In this document: positions 9,359-17,165 of the stretch, piece after piece
How positions within the stretch are numbered: the first letter of the stretch is position 1
How the letters are laid out: the number at the start of each line of letters is the position of its first letter
Assembly (NCBI GenBank): GCA_910577845.1
Contig: CAJTNA010000021.1
Span: forward strand, 1 to 19,137
Direction of reading: 5' to 3'
Origin: an uncultured Christensenella sp.
GTDB taxonomy: Bacteria; Bacillota; Clostridia; Christensenellales; UBA3700
DNA length: 19,137 bases
Position numbers and translations under genes: made by a program
The notes under the pieces: generated by a model
What the model saw: the letters and a program-made list of their open reading frames with translations, nothing else
What the model was told of the DNA's origin: nothing
Databases searched by the model: none

Positions 9359-9413
9359 GAAAAAGTAATTATCTCCTTAGCCAATTAAAGGTTGTGGGGA
9401 TTATTGCTTTTTC
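9359..9413 (+). terminator. Long hairpin, probable terminator
   Basis: The 18-base arms at 9359-9376 and 9396-9413 pair with two G-U pairs and one mismatch, closing on CTCC/GGGG around a 19-base loop. The right arm ends in CTTTTTC, so the T-run lies within the stem base, as in bidirectional terminators. It is 210 bases downstream of the membrane protein gene and is the best candidate for the end of the addBA-side transcript. Confidence 0.5.
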
Positions 9414-9580
9414 TAGTAATTGTAATAATAAAAATGCCAATAATTTATATGAATAATAATACAGCTAAAAGCTTGCTCTGAATAAGATAATTACGCAAAT
9501 ATATTGCCTTAATGCACATTGTTAAGGTTGGATATAAAAAATGAATATAAATTATATGCCAACTTTATGGTCATATTCAG

Positions 9581-9663
9581 TTAAACTAAGTATTTCATTA
9601 TAGTTTAAGTCAAAATTGTACAAAGATTTGCAAATGTATCAAGTGTAAGCTTTACTTAAACTA
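9581..9663. repeat. Three complementary arms that can pair in two ways
   Basis: TTAAACTA (9581-9588), TAGTTTAAGT (9601-9610) and ACTTAAACTA (9654-9663) are related. The middle arm is a perfect match to either neighbour (8 bp to the left, 10 bp to the right). The arms are almost pure A/T, so chance is a real possibility. Confidence 0.3.
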
Positions 9664-9820
9664 GTATTGAAAGTATTTTTTGAAAATTGTAACTTGTAAA
9701 ACATATTTTAGATTGCTTGTTCGAAGTTGCATCAAAAGCTTTTTATATGCTTATTTAAAACATTATATCAAGATAATTTTAGTAACTAACAAAATTTATT
9801 CTTTTATATTACAAAATCGA

Positions 9821-9849
9821 TTGCAAAATTGATAAAATAGTGTTATTAT
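9821..9849 (+). promoter_or_regulatory. Sigma-A promoter for corA
   Basis: TTGCAA at 9821-9826 and TATTAT at 9844-9849 have the ideal 17-base spacer, predicting a start near 9856 and a leader of about 287 nt before corA. It is the best hexamer pair I found in the gap between the membrane protein and corA. Confidence 0.6.
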
Positions 9850-9885
9850 ATAGAAGTAAAGGTGATTTTGCCACTATTTTATCAA
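9829..9885. promoter_or_regulatory. 14-bp palindrome centred on the corA start site
   Basis: TTGATAAAATAGTG (9829-9842) and CACTATTTTATCAA (9872-9885) are perfect reverse complements separated by 29 bases. The left arm fills the spacer between -35 and -10. The right arm lies about 16-29 bases after the predicted start, and the centre (9857) falls on the start itself. The arm centres are 43 bases apart, about four helical turns, which suits a looping or bipartite repressor operator. It could instead form a structure in a longer read-through RNA. Confidence 0.5.
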
Positions 9886-10015
9886 CAAGCAAAATATTGT
9901 AACAAAAATTTGCTTATCATACGTAAAATGAATAGGTAGCAAGATTGGAACTAATGGAGGGTTTTTGACTGTGGACGCAGATTCGAGGTGTTTACCAAAA
10001 CTTAACTTAATAATT

Positions 10016-10108
10016 CTACGCCACGGCAATAACTGATTATTGCTGATTAATTGACTTTTTGTAGTGGCGTGGTAAAAAACACGCTATTTTTATGCAATTT
10101 TTTGCGTG
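10016..10108 (+). promoter_or_regulatory. Attenuator-like structured leader of corA
   Basis: Four short GC-rich segments can pair in competing ways. A is CTACGCCAC (10016-10024), B is GTGGCGTGG (10064-10072), C is CACGC (10080-10084) and D is GCGTG (10104-10108). A pairs with B over 9 bp (one G-U) and encloses a perfect 7-bp hairpin GCAATAA/TTATTGC with loop CTGA (10026-10043). B instead can pair with C (GCGTG/CACGC, extendable by weaker pairs), followed directly by TATTTTTA, which resembles an intrinsic terminator. C can also pair with D. Thus A:B plus C:D excludes B:C, the logic of a terminator/antiterminator switch, just upstream of the corA ribosome binding site. It does not show the conserved segments of the Mg2+-sensing M-box as I know them, so the ligand, if any, is unknown. 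Confidence 0.5.
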
Positions 10109-10142
10109 ATGGCTACTAAAAGAATTAAAAGAGGTATAATCA

Positions 10143-11102
10143 ATGATTCAACTATTTTACACTGACGAAAAAGAAAAAGTAACTGAAATCGATTTTAACA
10201 CGATGGATAGTCGTGATATGCTTAATAATAAATGGATAAGACTTGTTAACCCTACAGATAAGGAAATTGAAAGTGTTGCTAAATTAACAGGCGTGGACGA
10301 GAGTGCTATTAAAGCCCCTCTAGACGATGAAGAGCGTTCACGTATTGAGATTGAAGATAATTATTCTTTAGTCTTGTTTGATATTCCTATCATTGAAGAA
10401 GAGGAGGGGGGCTACTATTCTTATTCAACTTTGCCATTGTCCTTTATCTTAACAGATAAATTTGCTATTACTGTTTGCTTAAAAGACACAGCAGTAATGA
10501 AAGACTTTACTATTGGCAGAGTTAAAACTTTTTCTACAAACAAACGTTCAAGGTTTTTGTTTCAAGCACTTTATAACGCAAGTACAAAGTATTTGCAATA
10601 CTTAAAACAAATTGATAAAGCCAGTGGACGTATTCAGACAGAATTGCATAAATCAACACGTAATAAGGAATTGTTCCAACTATTAGACCTTGAAAACTCA
10701 CTGGTTTACTTTAGTACCTCATTAAAGGGTAATGACTTGGTTATCAATAGATTGATTAAAACTAGTGCTATCATTAAGTATGAGGAAGACCAAGAACTTA
10801 TTGAGGACGTAGCAGTTGAAAATCAACAAGCAATTGAAATGACAAGCATTTATAGAGAGATTTTAAGTGTTACTATGGAAGGTTATGCAAACATAATCAA
10901 CAATAACCAAAATAACATAATGAAAATTTTGACTTCTATTACATTGTTGCTTTCTATACCAACCTTAATATCTGGTATTTGGGGTATGAATACGTGGGTG
11001 CCAGGTGAGGGCAAATGGTGGGGCTTTTTAGCCGTAACACTAGTTACAGTAGTAATATGTATAATTGTAGGCATTGTATTGCATAAAAAGAAATTGTTGT
11101 AA
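10143..11102 (+). CDS. corA: CorA-type Mg2+/divalent cation transporter
   Basis: CorA proteins form pentameric membrane channels that take up Mg2+ (also Co2+ or Ni2+ in some members). This 319-residue protein has the expected layout: a long, charged cytoplasmic N-terminal domain (about 1-255), an alpha-helical stretch leading into TM1 (about 262-280), the signature Gly281-Met282-Asn283 at the outer mouth, the loop TWVPGEGKWWG, and TM2 (about 293-314) followed by a basic end HKKKLL. Length and motif are normal for the family. The start is set by AAGAGGT at 10129-10135, 7 bases before the ATG. It stands alone, with its own promoter and a long structured leader, suggesting regulation at the RNA level. 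The exact metal cannot be told from sequence. Confidence 0.93.
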   Translation: MIQLFYTDEKEKVTEIDFNTMDSRDMLNNKWIRLVNPTDKEIESVAKLTGVDESAIKAPLDDEERSRIEIEDNYSLVLFDIPIIEEEEGGYYSYSTLPLSFILTDKFAITVCLKDTAVMKDFTIGRVKTFSTNKRSRFLFQALYNASTKYLQYLKQIDKASGRIQTELHKSTRNKELFQLLDLENSLVYFSTSLKGNDLVINRLIKTSAIIKYEEDQELIEDVAVENQQAIEMTSIYREILSVTMEGYANIINNNQNNIMKILTSITLLLSIPTLISGIWGMNTWVPGEGKWWGFLAVTLVTVVICIIVGIVLHKKKLL

Positions 11103-11130
11103 TAATTCCGTGAATCTTTGGCATTATAAA

Positions 11131-11210
11131 CTATAGAAAGTAAATTCTAAGTTGCCTTAATTTTGTATTGCAAGAAGCAATACTGCTTGTTTGCATAAGC
11201 ACTTTCTGTT
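11131..11210 (+). ncRNA. Possible three-way-junction RNA or 3' UTR structure
   Basis: An outer stem ATAGAAAGT (11133-11141) with ACTTTCTGT (11201-11209, one G-U) encloses a perfect 7-bp hairpin GTATTGC/GCAATAC with loop AAGAA (11165-11183), directly followed by GCTT/AAGC (11185-11200). Together they could make a branched fold about 30 bases past the corA stop codon. It may be the 3' end structure of the corA mRNA or an independent RNA. I do not recognise a known family. Confidence 0.3.
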
Positions 11211-11395
11211 TGAATTGCCATTAGTTACTGCATAATGTGGCTACGCCAAGCTTCACGATAACTTTTGACAATAAAAACGAAGTTAATTAATTAAGTGATT
11301 GCATTATGAAAATTATGTTTTTAAATACATTAATTTATGGTGTTTTTAGTCAATGCGATTAATATCTTATCAATAATAAAATTATATATCATAAA

Positions 11396-11422
11396 AATTG
11401 CACTATAATTTGTAGTGCAATT
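11396..11422 (+). terminator. Hairpin, possible corA terminator
   Basis: AATTGCACTA (11396-11405) pairs perfectly with TAGTGCAATT (11413-11422) around a 7-base loop, followed by ATTCTTTAATT. The stem has a small G/C core and a T-rich tail. It lies about 295 bases after corA, so it would end a long 3' UTR. Confidence 0.45.
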
Positions 11423-11589
11423 ATTCTTTAATTAAGTAAATTTGTAGGGATAAAAAGTTGGTTAACTTATATTATTATGTAAAGTTATTAAGTTAAGCTT
11501 AACGCATATTACATTATAGGGTACGTGATATTAATTTTTAAAATAGACTTAAAGTTAGTAAGCCTATTAAAGTAGCTTAGGTTATAATA

Positions 11590-11622
11590 ATTTTTTAATT
11601 AGATATACTAGAATTAAAAAAT
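11590..11622. repeat. 11-bp perfect A/T hairpin
   Basis: ATTTTTTAATT (11590-11600) pairs with AATTAAAAAAT (11612-11622) around an 11-base loop. It has no G/C pairs and is the first of four perfect hairpins within about 325 bases. Confidence 0.4.
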
Positions 11623-11692
11623 CACTTTTTATATAATTTAAAACATATATACTTAAAATTTAAATTATTCTAATAAAAATTCAAAAAACTTG

Positions 11693-11737
11693 ATTTTCTC
11701 CAGAAAGTTTTATTAAATCAAACTTTCTGGAGAAAAT
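11693..11737 (-). repeat. 18-bp perfect hairpin, possible terminator
   Basis: ATTTTCTCCAGAAAGTTT (11693-11710) and AAACTTTCTGGAGAAAAT (11720-11737) are exact reverse complements around a 9-base loop. It is tied for the longest arms in the window, and it has no mismatch. Read on the - strand it is followed four bases later by TTTTTTGAA, so it could be a backup terminator for transcripts passing 12225-12255. It could also be the core of a small palindromic repeat family. Confidence 0.55.
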
Positions 11738-11825
11738 TATATGATTTTAACATTTGATTATTTGAGGGATATTAAACAATAAAACAAAAAAATGACACCT
11801 AAAGTACAGAATATTTTCAATTATT

Positions 11826-11852
11826 AATGCAATATTTAAAATTTATTGCATT
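11826..11852. repeat. 9-bp perfect hairpin
   Basis: AATGCAATA (11826-11834) pairs perfectly with TATTGCATT (11844-11852) around TTTAAAATT. It is 26 bases before the next hairpin. Confidence 0.4.
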
Positions 11853-11877
11853 TATTAGTGTTAGTATTGTAAAAGTT

Positions 11878-11913
11878 GTTATAACTTGTATGTAAGGTAA
11901 TACAAGTTATAAC
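11878..11913. repeat. 14-bp perfect hairpin
   Basis: GTTATAACTTGTAT (11878-11891) pairs perfectly with ATACAAGTTATAAC (11900-11913) around the 8-base loop GTAAGGTA. No T-tract follows on either strand, so it is not an obvious terminator. Confidence 0.5.
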
Positions 11914-11965
11914 GAGATATAGTTGGTAAGAGCATAAATAAAGTAAGTTAAAATCATTTAGCAGA

Positions 11966-12154
11966 GTAAAGTTATATGATAGAGTATTAATAAAGCTAAA
12001 TATAATTAGGCTAAAAAGCATTTGTTTTACTTGTTTGGTAGGGTAGTAATATAGGTGGAATGTAAATCTAAACTAGATATAATAAGATAAAGGATATTTA
12101 GTTTGTTCTACTAATTTGGTAAGGTAAAGCTATATGATAGAGTGTTAATAAAGC
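11966..12154. repeat. Duplicated 31-base block, 158 bases apart
   Basis: The blocks at 11966-11996 and 12124-12154 agree at 29 of 31 positions; both contain TATATGATAGAGT and end in TAATAAAGC. Shorter matches flank both copies (a TTTGGTA-GGTA type motif and TAATATAGG), so this looks like a decayed tandem duplication with a unit near 158 bases rather than a simple repeat. Confidence 0.55.
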
Positions 12155-12224
12155 AAATTAGATAGGTATAGTAATATAGGGGAGATTAGTAATGTAGATT
12201 GAATTTGTTGGTATATAAATAAAC

Positions 12225-12255
12225 AAAAACACGACTGCATAACAGCCGTGTTTTT
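12225..12255 (-). terminator. Bidirectional intrinsic terminator
   Basis: AAAAACACGACTG (12225-12237) pairs with CAGCCGTGTTTTT (12243-12255) with one A-C mismatch around the loop CATAA. T-runs flank it on both strands (TTTTTT on the + side, GTTTTTGTTT on the - side). It has the best G/C core of any hairpin in this gap and lies 154 bases past the stop codon of the surface protein gene, which it probably terminates. Confidence 0.75.
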
Positions 12256-12408
12256 TGTGTTAGAATATAGAGGAAAATTCTAATACATTGTATACTAATT
12301 ATATCAATGTTAAAATTATGTTTTGTACCTCAATTACTTGTCTGACTAGTTTTGCCTTTAAATATTCTTTAATCGCATTTGTTGCGGTTTAAGATATTAG
12401 GTATTTTA

Positions 12409-15400
12409 TTAGTCTAATTCGTAATCACCGATACCAATATCGTTGATGTTACCTCTTCTCTTGCTACCACTGCCACCACCTTTTGTGAAAGCTATGATTG
12501 CAACGATTAGTAGGATAAGTGCGATAGCACCAAGTACACCAGCAATAATATACCACATTGTGAAGTCTGCTGGAGCTTGCTCACGGAATACATCAATCTC
12601 AATAGTTCTTACAACTTGACCTGCTTTGTTAACGATTTCAACCTTAACTGTAGTAGCTTTACCATTCTCTAGGTTAGTATTGTTAGTAATTCTTGTACTA
12701 TAGCTTGGGTCAATATTAACAGCAAAGTTAACTTCTGAAATATTGTGAGCAACTGTCATTGTGTATTTGTTGATGTCATCAGTAATTACAAGGTCATTTG
12801 TGATTGTGTTGCCATCTTTATCCTTAGCAGTAATGCTTTGTACAGTAGCGTCTTTACGAGTGATGTGTAACTCAATTTCTCTTGGTTTACCATTTACTGC
12901 AGTTACATTAATTCTAATTAAATTATCGCCTGCTTGTAAATCAATTTTATTAACATCTTTAGCTGTAATGCCATTGATAGTGATTTTAGCACCACTTACT
13001 TCAGGGGTAGCAGTTAATGATACTTCTGCAGTTGTGTAAGGAACAACGATTTCATAATAATCTTTGTTATTATTCATTACAAAGTCTTTAACTTCAGCTA
13101 TTGACAAAGTGATGTTAGTGTTGCTGTTGTTATCGTCAGCTTTAATGATATTGAACTTGTATGTCTTTGTTTGACCATTGCCGTTTACACGAGCATATGC
13201 AAAGAATACATCTTTCTCATCAGTAAACATCTCAGATACATCATAAGTCTCGCTAATATTGTTGTCAGCTGCGAATTGCTCTGGAACTACACCAACAATT
13301 GTAACTGATGTAACGTCAGTACCAAGTTTAACCCAGTATTCTGTAACATCTTTATCAAATTTAGTATCTTTACCTTCAAAACCATCTAATAGTCCTAATG
13401 GTTGAGTATTGCCATTGTAAGTAACTTTTACATCTTCCAAATATGGCTCTTTAGATTCACGTTCAATTTCAACAGTGTAAACTCTTGTATAACCATCAAT
13501 TTCAACGCTAATCTTGTAAACTCTACTTTCGCCACAAGGAATTGGCTCAATGTTAGCAACTACTTCTTTATCACCAGTTTTAACTTCTGTAGTGCCAGTT
13601 GTCAAAGTAACAACTGCATTATCTTCTTCAGCAATAGCTTGGATAGATAGGTCATTGAAATTATCAGCTGTACCAGCTTTTACCTTGTAGTCGGTTTTGT
13701 CTTTATCAAACTCAACATTAAGTGCTACTTCTTTTTGTGATTTATCAAAAATACTAATGCCTGTTAGAGCAGTGTTATCAACGGATTGAGCACGTTTAAT
13801 TGTAATTGTGTAAGTGTTTGGAGCAACAGAAGTGTCTTCAGCATTTACAGTAATTCTCAATACGTTTTTCTCACCAACAACTAATGAGTATAAACCATCA
13901 TTGTTTGCTGTACCAATTTTATCGTCAGAAACATATTCAACACTTACTTTAGCAAGTTCTTGACCGTCAGCATCTTTGTAAGCAGTAGGAATTGCTACAT
14001 AGTTAAAGCCATTTACTTTGTAAGGAACTTCAATTGAAATATCGTTACTTGCAGATGACAATTTGCCTTTTGCATAATCAACACCATCACTACCAAAGAT
14101 TGACAACTCAGATAGAGTAGCATCTTGATTGAATTTGAAATCAGGATTATGAATTGTAATCTTGTAAGTTTTAGTATTGCTACCATACTTAGAGTTTTCT
14201 GGAACAACAGTTACATTGAATACATATTTACCAGTTTTTGCTTGATTAGTTAAGTCAAACACACCAGTACCATTTACTTGAGCTTCAGCACTAAATGCTT
14301 TTGCTGAAATTGAAATGCTCTTAACTACTTTTCCTTCTGGTAATTGGTAAGAAGGAGTTAAGTTATCAGCTGTAAAGCCAATATTGATGTTTGTAAGAGT
14401 AGTCTCATTACCATCAGCATCAGCGATAGTTAAGTCAACTGTCAAGCTCTCCAACTTGTTTTCACTATCAGCAGAGTTACGTCTAACTGGAATATTGAAA
14501 ATCAAATCGTCTTCGCTAGTCTTTAGACCATCAGTACCCTCATAAGTAATTTTTAATGGAGTATCCACACTTTCTCTCAAGTTCAATACATATGTATGAT
14601 AAGAGAAATCACCAGCATCAGTAGATTCAGTGCTTGTTCTAGCCATTCTTACACCATTGATGTAAACTACTGTACTCATACCCTCAGCTTTAATTGTGAT
14701 TGTAACTTGGCTTGTTTTGAATTTAACAAATACTTTACTATTTGTTGCTGAGTTGTCATCACCAAATTTCTTAAAGTTGCGAATATTTGAACCATCTACA
14801 GCAGGGAAGTCTTTATCAAAGTCTACAAGAATTTCACTCTCTGGTCTACCAGTATAATCAAATGCGATATCCTTGATGCCATAGTTGTCTTCAGTCTTAA
14901 CAATTTCAATTGGGTAAGAGTTGCTACCTGCACCACCTTGTGCTGCAACACTTATTGTCTTTTTATTGTTACCAACTTTAATATCATTGATTGTATAAAT
15001 TTTTGTTTCATAATCACCATATACATCATCACCAGTTGCAGGGGTGCCACTACCAATACCACTTAAAGAAGATTTATCAGTAATAGCAATCAAGAATTGA
15101 ACTGATGTAGCATTGATGTCTACTTTCAATTGGAAGAACTTAAATGCTTCTGTTAAATCTGTAATTGCATCACCATAGTTAAATTCATCAGTTTCTTGTT
15201 GGTGACCAGTTAATTTATCATAAACATCTACCCAAGTGTCAGTTTCTTTTAATCTATACTTGAAAGATACGATTTGACCAGCCAAAATCTCATTTTTAAC
15301 TGAAACGGTGTATGTTTTAGTGTTGCCTGCAGCAGCAGTAACAACCAAAGTATATTCACCCTCTTTCAATGTATAAGTTTTAATATCACCATCAACAGTA

Positions 15401-17013
15401 TTTTCAGCCTCAACACTACCTAACATTAATTTGTAAGTTGCACCATCAACTAATTGGACATTAGCTTTTGCTGAATAACCACTTTCTTTTGGTAGGTGGA
15501 AAGTAAAGTCTTTACCAGGCACATTCTTATCTTCTAGTTGATAATCATTCATACCATAAGTATAATCAGCAGTAAATGATTGTACACCAGTTTCAACACT
15601 AATTTGTTTTAGGTTGAAAGTGATTTCTGTGTTAGCCTCAGTGCTGTTACTATCAGTATAAATACCTGCATTATTTTCTAGTTCTACAACTATTTTAGCA
15701 TTTTCACCAATATTAGTTATTGAAATTTTATTGCCAGTTCTTGTAGATGTACAATTTGTATCAGTAACGCTTTTAATACCTTTAATACCATAACCGCTAG
15801 CAAGAACAGCATTGATATCAACTTGAGTTGCACCATCAGTACCAGTAGGAACTAAAATATCAAATTCATTAGCGTAATCTTCAATTTGTGTGTCTTCACT
15901 CAAACCTTTCTTAGTAGCTGTAACAGATTCATTAGTTGTAATTGAAGTAGTTGCATCTAGACCTAAGTAGATTTGTTTAACACTAACGTGGTATGTAGCT
16001 GGGTCAGGTGTATTTGATGTTGTATCTTTATAAGAAGTTACATCAATTTTAATATTTGTAACACCAGCACTTCCGCCATTTAGAGGAATTTTATATATGT
16101 GAGAACCAGTAGCGATTGGCTCATATTCCTTACCACTAACGGTTACTTTAACCTCTGCAGTAGAGTTGTTAGGATTAGCAAGAATATAAAAATCGTCTTT
16201 AGAAGCTTTTGCTGTTACATAATCGTGTCCCAAAAGAACTGGAGCTTCACCAGTACCAATATTAAACTCATATCTTGTTTCATCCTCACCATCAAGTGTG
16301 CCTTCAATAATAACCAAATCTCTTAAAGTTTTGTCTTCAGAAGGTTTAACAGTTTCTACAAGAATACCACCACCTACAGTATTGTCAATTAAGTTGCCAG
16401 CACCAGTAGAGAACATATCCTTGTCTGTACCGCCACCTGCAGTACCTTTATAGTCGTAAGAGCTGATAAAGTTATTAGTGCTAGATTCAATATTGAAACT
16501 GATTCTATTATCAGTTGGAAGAGAAGCACCCTCTTTATACTTAAAGTTAAGTTTTACAACTAAGTCATAAGTTGAGTCAACTCTTTGAGTTAAATTGTCG
16601 CTTTGGCTTGACATAACGAATTTTACGAAACCTAAGCTACTATCAACCATAGTAACATTATGAGTAGTTGCAAATTTGAATACATCAGGAACTTCATAAC
16701 CAACAAGTTCAAAATCTTCACTGGCAGTAGCTAGAGTAGACTTGATGTAGAATTCTGCAGCACCCCATTTTTTGTCGTGATTGTCGTCATTTTTTAATTT
16801 TGCAGTGACAGTAAGAGTAAATTCATCTTTTTGCAAAATAGTTTTACGACTTGATTCCAACGTAATAGAACTTTCTGCATTGTACTCTACTGGTGTACTA
16901 TCATTCTCTGCTACTGGTTTAACATTCAATGTAGTACAGCCGACAGCCATACAAAGAGTGAATAAAACAATAAGGATAAATAAAACCAAATTTTTTCCAA
17001 ATGTTCTTTTCAT
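12409..17013 (-). CDS. Large surface protein with cadherin-like beta-sandwich repeats
   Basis: This 1534-residue protein begins with a basic, hydrophobic signal and a lipobox (A23-V24-G25-C26). It ends with one TM helix (about 1487-1509) and the short tail TKGGGSGSKRRG... facing the cytoplasm; no LPXTG sorting motif is present. Residues about 45-180 (SITLESSRKTILQKDEFTL onwards) resemble a cohesin-type beta sandwich. The rest is a chain of beta-rich units, many ending in a strand of the form Y-x-[VI]-x-[VI]-x-[RK], at about 348, 575, 956, 1075, 1186, 1292, 1387 and 1477; the last six are 90-120 residues apart, as in the cadherin-like beta-sandwich family of Gram-positive surface proteins. No enzyme motif is seen, so adhesion or envelope scaffolding is the likely role. 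AAGGAGA (17021-17027) sets the start 7 bases away, and a consensus promoter lies 205 bases upstream, suggesting high expression. Confidence 0.85.
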   Translation of the reverse strand: MKRTFGKNLVLFILIVLFTLCMAVGCTTLNVKPVAENDSTPVEYNAESSITLESSRKTILQKDEFTLTVTAKLKNDDNHDKKWGAAEFYIKSTLATASEDFELVGYEVPDVFKFATTHNVTMVDSSLGFVKFVMSSQSDNLTQRVDSTYDLVVKLNFKYKEGASLPTDNRISFNIESSTNNFISSYDYKGTAGGGTDKDMFSTGAGNLIDNTVGGGILVETVKPSEDKTLRDLVIIEGTLDGEDETRYEFNIGTGEAPVLLGHDYVTAKASKDDFYILANPNNSTAEVKVTVSGKEYEPIATGSHIYKIPLNGGSAGVTNIKIDVTSYKDTTSNTPDPATYHVSVKQIYLGLDATTSITTNESVTATKKGLSEDTQIEDYANEFDILVPTGTDGATQVDINAVLASGYGIKGIKSVTDTNCTSTRTGNKISITNIGENAKIVVELENNAGIYTDSNSTEANTEITFNLKQISVETGVQSFTADYTYGMNDYQLEDKNVPGKDFTFHLPKESGYSAKANVQLVDGATYKLMLGSVEAENTVDGDIKTYTLKEGEYTLVVTAAAGNTKTYTVSVKNEILAGQIVSFKYRLKETDTWVDVYDKLTGHQQETDEFNYGDAITDLTEAFKFFQLKVDINATSVQFLIAITDKSSLSGIGSGTPATGDDVYGDYETKIYTINDIKVGNNKKTISVAAQGGAGSNSYPIEIVKTEDNYGIKDIAFDYTGRPESEILVDFDKDFPAVDGSNIRNFKKFGDDNSATNSKVFVKFKTSQVTITIKAEGMSTVVYINGVRMARTSTESTDAGDFSYHTYVLNLRESVDTPLKITYEGTDGLKTSEDDLIFNIPVRRNSADSENKLESLTVDLTIADADGNETTLTNINIGFTADNLTPSYQLPEGKVVKSISISAKAFSAEAQVNGTGVFDLTNQAKTGKYVFNVTVVPENSKYGSNTKTYKITIHNPDFKFNQDATLSELSIFGSDGVDYAKGKLSSASNDISIEVPYKVNGFNYVAIPTAYKDADGQELAKVSVEYVSDDKIGTANNDGLYSLVVGEKNVLRITVNAEDTSVAPNTYTITIKRAQSVDNTALTGISIFDKSQKEVALNVEFDKDKTDYKVKAGTADNFNDLSIQAIAEEDNAVVTLTTGTTEVKTGDKEVVANIEPIPCGESRVYKISVEIDGYTRVYTVEIERESKEPYLEDVKVTYNGNTQPLGLLDGFEGKDTKFDKDVTEYWVKLGTDVTSVTIVGVVPEQFAADNNISETYDVSEMFTDEKDVFFAYARVNGNGQTKTYKFNIIKADDNNSNTNITLSIAEVKDFVMNNNKDYYEIVVPYTTAEVSLTATPEVSGAKITINGITAKDVNKIDLQAGDNLIRINVTAVNGKPREIELHITRKDATVQSITAKDKDGNTITNDLVITDDINKYTMTVAHNISEVNFAVNIDPSYSTRITNNTNLENGKATTVKVEIVNKAGQVVRTIEIDVFREQAPADFTMWYIIAGVLGAIALILLIVAIIAFTKGGGSGSKRRGNINDIGIGDYELD

Positions 17014-17165
17014 GTTATAATCTCCTTTTCAGATTTATTTGTTGCCCGTTTTAAGGGGCGTTCGATAGTCTTGTTCAGTTTGGATTTTAACTATCAAGTA
17101 TAACTATATTTTTCAGGCTGATTTTTGACGGATTTTTCAAACATAATTAATTCCCCAAACCTATC

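Larger units (their letters stand above)
9149..10142. other. Gene-free region between the membrane protein and corA
   Basis: Nearly 1 kb without a plausible coding frame. The left two thirds is very AT-rich and holds several inverted repeats (9176-9195, 9359-9413, 9507-9527, 9581-9663). The right third holds the corA promoter (9821-9849), a palindrome centred on its start site, and a leader of about 290 nt whose last 130 bases are clearly more GC-rich than the surroundings. Confidence 0.65.
11103..12408. other. Gene-free region between corA and the surface protein gene
   Basis: About 1.3 kb with no credible coding frame; the one 61-residue - strand frame at 11836-12021 lacks a ribosome binding site and overlaps hairpin and repeat sequence. 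The region lies between convergent genes. It contains a possible folded RNA (11131-11210), a 12-base palindrome GTTAAGCTTAAC (11492-11503), five perfect hairpins between 11396 and 11913, a duplicated 31-base block (11966 and 12124), and the terminator at 12225-12255. Confidence 0.65.

Noticed and set aside
9961..10110. M-box Mg2+ riboswitch before corA
   Set aside because: I compared it with the conserved M-box segments I know (such as GTTAGGTGAGGC and GCTGCTGCCC) and did not see them. The structured leader is kept as an unknown element instead.
11836..12021. 61-residue open frame on the - strand in the corA/surface-protein gap
   Set aside because: It runs through two hairpin or repeat elements, has no ribosome binding site, and the protein is low complexity.
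11966..12154. CRISPR-like repeats
   Set aside because: Only two copies, 158 bases apart, with diverged flanks and no cas genes.
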